From positions 1-31,364 of IMG/VR virus record IMGVR_UViG_3300044825_000644: a stretch of DNA of 31,364 nt; one strand, 5' to 3'. The notes beneath the pieces are model-generated. The model saw nothing but the letters and a program-made list of their open reading frames with translations, was not told the origin of the DNA and did not search any database. Both the position numbers and the translations under genes were made by a program. Of the stretch, positions 27,767-31,364 are shown piece by piece. Position 1 is the first letter of the stretch; every line of letters starts with the position of its first letter. The DNA is from a virus.

Positions 27767-28981
27767 TTTTATATAGTATTTTCCTTTGTTTGGGTTTTCG
27801 AGCTGGTAAGAAATAGAGTATCTAATAGCATCAATAGCATGGTTGTACTTATCAATGGGGGTCTTACTCTTCTGCGATAACCAACAGTAATTATTCAGCT
27901 CCTTAACCAAGTCAACACTACCCTCATCAATCACCATGTCATAGTCCTGCAGGAGGGCTATCCCATAGCTCACGGAGTCAGGTCCTTTGATGGCAGGAAC
28001 CACATTGCACCCCATTGCATTGAGCTCGGTAATGAGACGGGGCTCTGCACTATCTGCCACAATGAGTGAACTCCCTGCTCTGCTCTTGTTGATGTCAGCA
28101 ATCATGGAGGTGGTGAGTCCTTTCTCATACAGGTGGAGTCTTACATAGATCACCTTGTTGCTTGTGTCGATGGATGTCTCTACCAATGTGGTGGGGTCTT
28201 GGCTGAACCCGTAATCCTGACCATAGACCGATGGACTTACCTCGGTGAACTTACCTAACCTCCAATTGTTGAAGATAACTCCCTCCGCTTTGTCTAACCA
28301 TCCACCAAGGATGCTGTGGTTGTACTTTTCGGGTCTCCGTTCCTTCATGATGGCTACCTCATCCAGGAAGGACTGAGGCAGGTTGGTGATGTTATCAAGG
28401 TAGGTGGTATGGATGTAGCAGGTATCTCCATGCTCGGTGTTGGTACCGGGACTGATGCCCTTATCCTCAAAGAATTTACCGTATATCCAATGCTCTTTAG
28501 TGGCAGGGTTGAGAATAAGGACCACCCTGTTCTGTTGCTTAGGGCTACGGATGGACAGGTTAATCTTATCAAAGGTATTCTCATCGGTGAGCTCCTCTGC
28601 CTCATCCACTATCCAAGTGGTGATACCTTGTAGAGATTTTAGGTTTGCCGTTTGGTCACCGCTTGAGGTCCTGATACCTCTAAAGATTATCTCACTACCT
28701 GTGGTCTTGTTGACTATCTCGGACTTGGTTATCTCAAAGTGCTCCTCCAATCCCATGAGCTCTATCTTCTCCTTGAACTCGGGGATAATGGATATATGTG
28801 CTGAGGTCATGGTCTGCCTTGTGAACAGTATCTTGTGGCCATGCTCAAATGACAGCAGGCACACCCATGCAGCTACACTAAAAGACTTGGAACTACCCCT
28901 CCCTCCTGTAATTACAAAGTACCTACAATCGGAGGTGTACAGGGGCTTGTACTTCTCACTCGCCTTGATCATTGAACTCAA
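27764..28981 (-). CDS. terL: Terminase large subunit
   Basis: This 405-aa protein packages DNA into the prohead. The ATPase domain shows Walker A TGGRGSSKS (residues 25-33), Walker B TTWIVDEAEEL near 122-132 and a coupling motif LILNPAT near 154. The nuclease domain starts near 240 with YGQDYGFSQDP, then IVADSAEP near 315 and NHAIDAIRYS near 380, giving the acidic metal ligands of the RNase H fold. Length is typical of Terminase_3/PBSX-type subunits. It overlaps the small subunit gene by 26 bases; MIKASEKYK three codons in is an alternative start. Confidence 0.92.
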   Translation of the reverse strand: MSSMIKASEKYKPLYTSDCRYFVITGGRGSSKSFSVAAWVCLLSFEHGHKILFTRQTMTSAHISIIPEFKEKIELMGLEEHFEITKSEIVNKTTGSEIIFRGIRTSSGDQTANLKSLQGITTWIVDEAEELTDENTFDKINLSIRSPKQQNRVVLILNPATKEHWIYGKFFEDKGISPGTNTEHGDTCYIHTTYLDNITNLPQSFLDEVAIMKERRPEKYNHSILGGWLDKAEGVIFNNWRLGKFTEVSPSVYGQDYGFSQDPTTLVETSIDTSNKVIYVRLHLYEKGLTTSMIADINKSRAGSSLIVADSAEPRLITELNAMGCNVVPAIKGPDSVSYGIALLQDYDMVIDEGSVDLVKELNNYCWLSQKSKTPIDKYNHAIDAIRYSISYQLENPNKGKYYIK

Positions 28982-29246
28982 TTACATCACGGATGCTGAA
29001 GCTATTGATATCCACCTTGGTCTCCTGCTCGACCCTTTGAACAGGCATACCTAATCGGTAGTTGAGCCACAGCTTGATGGCGGCAGTATCTCCCTCAAGT
29101 ACCTTGTGGTATAGGGCATTGAGTACCTGTTCACAGGGTGCCACCTTATCCATCTGCTGAGCAAGGGCTATTTCAGCTGCCTTGGGTTTCCTCCCTGCAC
29201 CTGGTCTCCTTCCTCCGTTCTGTTTTACAATTTCCTCCATGTTCAA
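28956..29246 (-). CDS. terS: Terminase small subunit
   Basis: This 96-aa protein has a basic N-terminal motif NGGRRPGAGRKPK (10-22), found at the start of many small terminase and related DNA-binding proteins. A helical pair follows, including VLNALYHKVLEGDTAAIKLWL, and an acidic tail. It is short but in the right position, overlapping the large subunit. It should recognise the packaging site and stimulate the large subunit. DNA-binding is inferred. Confidence 0.72.
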   Translation of the reverse strand: MNMEEIVKQNGGRRPGAGRKPKAAEIALAQQMDKVAPCEQVLNALYHKVLEGDTAAIKLWLNYRLGMPVQRVEQETKVDINSFSIRDVIEFNDQGE

Positions 29247-29255
29247 AAAAAGTGA

Positions 29256-29681
29256 TTATTCAGCAGGCACAACATAGGCCTCATATATCCTCTTTAATTG
29301 GTTGACCATAGAGATAACACAGCTACCACAGGTAGAGTACTGGAGCTTTTGTGAGAACACCCTGTTGTTAATCTTAAGGAGCTCATACTGCTCGCTGTTT
29401 TTGACCGTGCCTCGGTAATTGGTAAAGAACTCATCAAGGTATGCATACTCCTCGGTGGTAAGGACTTGGACCTGCTTATTAAATAGCCCGTTTATTTTCT
29501 GCTGTAGGTTAGCACTCCACTCATTGAGCTTCTCTTTACGTTCCTCACATCCACAATCTTCACCTGCCATGTGCTTGACAAGTGCTTTGATACCGGTAAC
29601 GGTTGTAACCTTCTCAACTGCTGTACCTAACTCCCAGGTGACAGGTTGCTCTGCTTGAGCCTTTGGTTTACGTTTACTCAT
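29256..29681 (-). CDS. Hypothetical protein with paired Cys motifs
   Basis: This 141-aa protein has a basic N-terminus, then GEDCGCEERKEKLN near residue 41 and STCGSCVIS near 116; these two CxC/CxxC clusters could bind metal together. The rest is helical. Found just before terminase genes in phages of Bacteroidota, where it is usually left unnamed. It overlaps the sigma-like gene by 8 bases. Confidence 0.65.
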   Translation of the reverse strand: MSKRKPKAQAEQPVTWELGTAVEKVTTVTGIKALVKHMAGEDCGCEERKEKLNEWSANLQQKINGLFNKQVQVLTTEEYAYLDEFFTNYRGTVKNSEQYELLKINNRVFSQKLQYSTCGSCVISMVNQLKRIYEAYVVPAE

Positions 29682-30183
29682 TGTCTTTATAGTTATCCCA
29701 TTGCTCCTGCACTGCCTCTCTTAGTCTATGCTTGCAGGACTTAAGGGTGTTGAATATACTCTTGCTTGATATCTTCGTCTTATCTGCTATCTTCCTAATG
29801 GATAGCTGTTCCTCCCTATGGATATCCCACACTCGTTGGTCATACCAATGCCATTTAGCTACCTCACCATCAATGGAGTGCTCAAGCTCTTTGTATGCAT
29901 CGAGCAGGTTAGGGTTATCTGCAGCCAATCCAAAGGCATTATCAATGGATACAAACTGAGGCTTGTAATTACGGTTGATGATAAGGTAAGTATTCCTAAG
30001 TACGTAATACATATAGGCTCTATTTATTTCGCCACTTACTATGCACTGTTCCTCCCTGGAGTAATTCATGAGCCGTATGTAGACCTCTTGGACCACATCC
30101 TCGGCATAGAATTGCTCGCCAAAGGTATTCACTACCCTGACCCATTCGCTGTGATGCTTAGCTATTTGGTTTATCCATTCCAT
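29674..30183 (-). CDS. Sigma-70-family-like regulator
   Basis: This 169-aa protein has an N-terminal part resembling sigma region 2: YAEDVVQEVYIRLMNYS near residues 26-42, followed by a helix that would contact the -10 element (YMYYVLRNTYLIINRNY). Near 128-160 LSIRKIADKTKISSKSIFNTLKSCKHRLREAV is a helix-turn-helix matching sigma region 4. The spacing and length fit short ECF-type factors. It may redirect host RNA polymerase to late promoters or act in terminase control; its position just above the terminase genes suggests the first. Confidence 0.68.
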   Translation of the reverse strand: MEWINQIAKHHSEWVRVVNTFGEQFYAEDVVQEVYIRLMNYSREEQCIVSGEINRAYMYYVLRNTYLIINRNYKPQFVSIDNAFGLAADNPNLLDAYKELEHSIDGEVAKWHWYDQRVWDIHREEQLSIRKIADKTKISSKSIFNTLKSCKHRLREAVQEQWDNYKDNE

Positions 30184-30424
30184 TTGTAACCATAGACGTA
30201 TTTTGACCGTAGATGGTTTTCAAATATAACGAAATAAACTTATCCTGTATCTCAAGGGCTACGTTCTCCCCTGCAATGAACCTCCTCACCGTATGGTAAG
30301 GAGCCTTCATGTCAAGTGCCAAGTGAACCAATCGGTACCGGTCACTGAGCATACTGTTAGCTGTTTTTACAGCCCATTGGCTGAAGGTTTCGCCATCAGA
30401 AAGGTAGATCGTCAGTGTTTTCAT
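30158..30424 (-). CDS. Small putative helix-turn-helix protein
   Basis: This 88-aa protein has residues about 33-56 (LALDMKAPYHTVRRFIAGENV) resembling a helix-turn-helix recognition pair of Cro/CI type. The rest is helical with a polar tail. It lies between the SSB-like and sigma-like genes and overlaps both (29 and 26 bases), so it may be a transcription regulator. Function is inferred from this motif only. Confidence 0.55.
   Translation of the reverse strand: MKTLTIYLSDGETFSQWAVKTANSMLSDRYRLVHLALDMKAPYHTVRRFIAGENVALEIQDKFISLYLKTIYGQNTSMVTNGMDKPNS
30221..30228 (-). promoter_or_regulatory. Possible -7 box for the sigma-like gene
   Basis: TATATTTG on the minus strand matches TAnnTTTG and lies 38 bases before the sigma-like gene start. 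The nearest upstream TTG is 24 bases away, longer than usual, so the promoter may be weak or need an activator. Confidence 0.3.
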
Positions 30425-30740
30425 TCTTTTTCAACTTATTTTCAACAATAGGGGTAGGTGCAGATGAGCTGAGGCTCATAGTCCATGCCTCGATGGTGTT
30501 AAAGTACTTGATGGTGCCATCCTGTGCCTCCCATCTACGGCCTCGTAGGTTGTACTTCAGCTCCACCACATCCCCAGGCTTGAGGTTATTAGCCAGGTCA
30601 CACTTGTCCTGTACTAATTGAAAGGTAATGTACTGCGGATACTCATCCTGGCTCTTCAGGGTTATATCTCTCTTTTTGAATTTGTCATTTACTGACATTG
30701 TAGGGGTAACGAATACCACCTCTCCTTTGAAATCACTCAT
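30396..30740 (-). CDS. SSB-like OB-fold protein (DUF3127-type)
   Basis: This 114-aa protein has a β-pattern MSDFKGEVVFVTP, YPQYITFQLVQDKCDLANNLKPGDVVELKYNLRGR (in parts 32-67) and a following RWEAQDGTIKYFNTIEAW that matches the OB-fold proteins of the DUF3127 group common in Bacteroidota. The C-terminus ends in the acidic DDLPF, as in single-stranded DNA-binding proteins that recruit partners through such tails. It probably coats single-stranded DNA in replication and recombination. Confidence 0.72.
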   Translation of the reverse strand: MSDFKGEVVFVTPTMSVNDKFKKRDITLKSQDEYPQYITFQLVQDKCDLANNLKPGDVVELKYNLRGRRWEAQDGTIKYFNTIEAWTMSLSSSAPTPIVENKLKKNENTDDLPF

Positions 30741-30828
30741 GTTTGTTTAGATATATTATGTAATTAATAGTACTTATCCATCCCCACACTATGGCAGGGG
30801 CTAATAAAATTGATGCTAAGATAATCAT
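30733..30828 (-). CDS. 31-aa membrane peptide
   Basis: The ATG at 30826-30828 overlaps the upstream stop as ATGA; the stop TGA (30733-30735) lies 8 bases inside the SSB-like gene. A hydrophobic stretch (IILASILLAPAIVWGW) occupies half the peptide. Exact coupling at both ends in a gap of 85 bases supports it being real. A small toxin-like or host-membrane-acting peptide is possible. Confidence 0.5.
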   Translation of the reverse strand: MIILASILLAPAIVWGWISTINYIIYLNKHE

Positions 30829-31049
30829 TTGTCCAGGTTTATATTGTGCTCTTGTAGTATCTCATAGAACTTATCACGTATGGAGTCCACAATGGCATAC
30901 TCCTCCTCGGTTTGGTACTGTTGATACTTCCACATAGTACGAAGCTCTTGAGATAGATCCCACAGGGCACAGTACATAGCATCAGCCCGGATAGCATTCT
31001 CCCATTCGTACTTGTCCTCGGGTAGGTCAAAGGTTAGTTTTGCTTTCAT
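30825..31049 (-). CDS. Small hypothetical protein, widespread phage type
   Basis: This 74-aa protein begins MKAKLTFDLPEDKYEWENAIRA and contains ALWDLSQELRT near residue 28, a pattern seen in many small phage proteins without assigned function. It is mostly helical and acidic. It overlaps the upstream gene by 23 bases. Confidence 0.72.
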   Translation of the reverse strand: MKAKLTFDLPEDKYEWENAIRADAMYCALWDLSQELRTMWKYQQYQTEEEYAIVDSIRDKFYEILQEHNINLDK

Positions 31050-31245
31050 CTTCTTTTTGTTTTAAATCTAATTCACTTTCATAAAAATAAGGACAACACC
31101 ATTTTCTCTCATCACAATTAAGCTTAACCATCTTTCCACCATAACAACCCACTTGAGTTACTGTAGCCCAACCACTATATCTAGTTTTAACTCTGTCACC
31201 TACTTTTAAGTCACTAAATGTCATTGTTCTCTTATTATTTCCCAT
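31027..31245 (-). CDS. Small β-domain protein with Cys motif
   Basis: This 72-aa protein has a KOW/SH3-like opening (DLKVGDRVKTRYSGWATVTQVG, in part 12-33), then LNCDERKWCCPYF with three Cys, and a charged tail. It may be a small nucleic-acid-binding domain; that is inferred from the pattern. It overlaps the next gene by 23 bases. Confidence 0.6.
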   Translation of the reverse strand: MGNNKRTMTFSDLKVGDRVKTRYSGWATVTQVGCYGGKMVKLNCDERKWCCPYFYESELDLKQKEDESKTNL

Positions 31246-31291
31246 TTAAAATTATATGTCTGACCTCACATTCTATCTTAATTTTTGCCAT
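31235..31291 (-). CDS. 18-aa frame, possibly truncated gene
   Basis: An ATG at 31289-31291 opens MAKIKIECEVRHIILNGK then stops (TAA 31235-31237), overlapping the next start by 11 bases. The first nine residues nearly equal those of the longer frame at the left edge (1-43). It may be a remnant after deletion of a longer gene, or the working leader of a coupled gene. Confidence 0.35.
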   Translation of the reverse strand: MAKIKIECEVRHIILNGK

Positions 31292-31364
31292 CTTATTCTA
31301 ATTTAAAGGTTAATTATTTCTTGTCTAACTTCTTGATAATATTCAATGGCATTAAAAGTTGTAT
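31266..31364. repeat. Right copy of 99-bp terminal direct repeat
   Basis: Identical to 18-116. It includes the 3' end of the 73-aa gene (its last 20 codons, corresponding to 31303-31364), which is therefore incomplete here. When the ends are joined the genome would be about 31,265 bp. Confidence 0.95.

Noticed and set aside
28354-29054. Long frames overlapping the terminase gene on both strands
   Set aside because: They lie wholly within the clear TerL frame with its ATPase and nuclease motifs; no protein-like pattern of their own.
18-31364. Terminal repeat as a biological phage end or attachment site
   Set aside because: The length of exactly 99 bases is a common assembler k-mer size and there is no integrase gene, so an assembly overlap of a circular sequence is simpler.

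Overview
The window is essentially a complete genome of a siphovirus-like bacteriophage that probably infects a member of the Bacteroidota. The evidence for phage is a full set of terminase, portal, protease, scaffold, capsid, tail tube, tape measure, lysis, recombination and replication genes. All genes lie on the minus strand, and most overlap by 1, 4 or a few tens of bases. The evidence for the host group is the VirE-N/BT4734-type primase-helicase, a DUF3127-like OB-fold protein, A/T-rich translation starts without Shine-Dalgarno sequences, and several promoters matching the Bacteroidota TTG...TAnnTTTG pattern. No tRNA, CRISPR array, integrase or insertion sequence was seen. Bases 18-116 recur identically at 31266-31364, so the contig is probably circular or terminally redundant, with a unit near 31,265 bp. 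The first 17 bases disagree with the sequence that closes the circle.

Transcription runs from high to low coordinates. From 31.3 to 29.7 kb lie small early or control genes: an SSB-like protein, a putative HTH protein, a sigma-like factor and tiny membrane peptides. From 29.3 to 27.8 kb are the small and large terminase genes. From 27.7 to 20.1 kb is the tail module: unknown 59- and 249-aa proteins, a tail terminator candidate, a gp10-like protein, two large distal tail or hub proteins, and a tape measure protein. From 20.1 to 16.6 kb are the prohead protease, two tiny proteins, the scaffold, the major capsid protein and the tail tube protein. From 16.5 to 12.5 kb are the portal, the head-tail connector and receptor-facing or fibre-like proteins. 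From 12.5 to 10.7 kb is the lysis cassette: small membrane protein, holin, amidase and a single-gene spanin. From 10.7 to 7.2 kb are a DEDD exonuclease, many small proteins, an HNH endonuclease and a small protein with a DnaA-type DNA-binding domain.

A terminator at 7200-7225 is followed by iterons (GTTGTCACGG family) that look like a replication origin. These sit directly upstream of the primase-helicase gene (to 4.6 kb). A recombination module follows: VRR-NUC nuclease, ERF annealing protein and YqaJ-type exonuclease, with an internal promoter near 3.8 kb.

The left 2.4 kb is an AT-rich accessory zone of tiny genes. It contains paralogous families and a series of inverted-repeat elements whose paired core sites resemble integron attC recombination sites. 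This is the least explained part of the genome. Other points of interest are three copies of an 11-base motif at the starts of structural transcription units beside a phage sigma-like gene, and a 19-base palindrome above a strong promoter.
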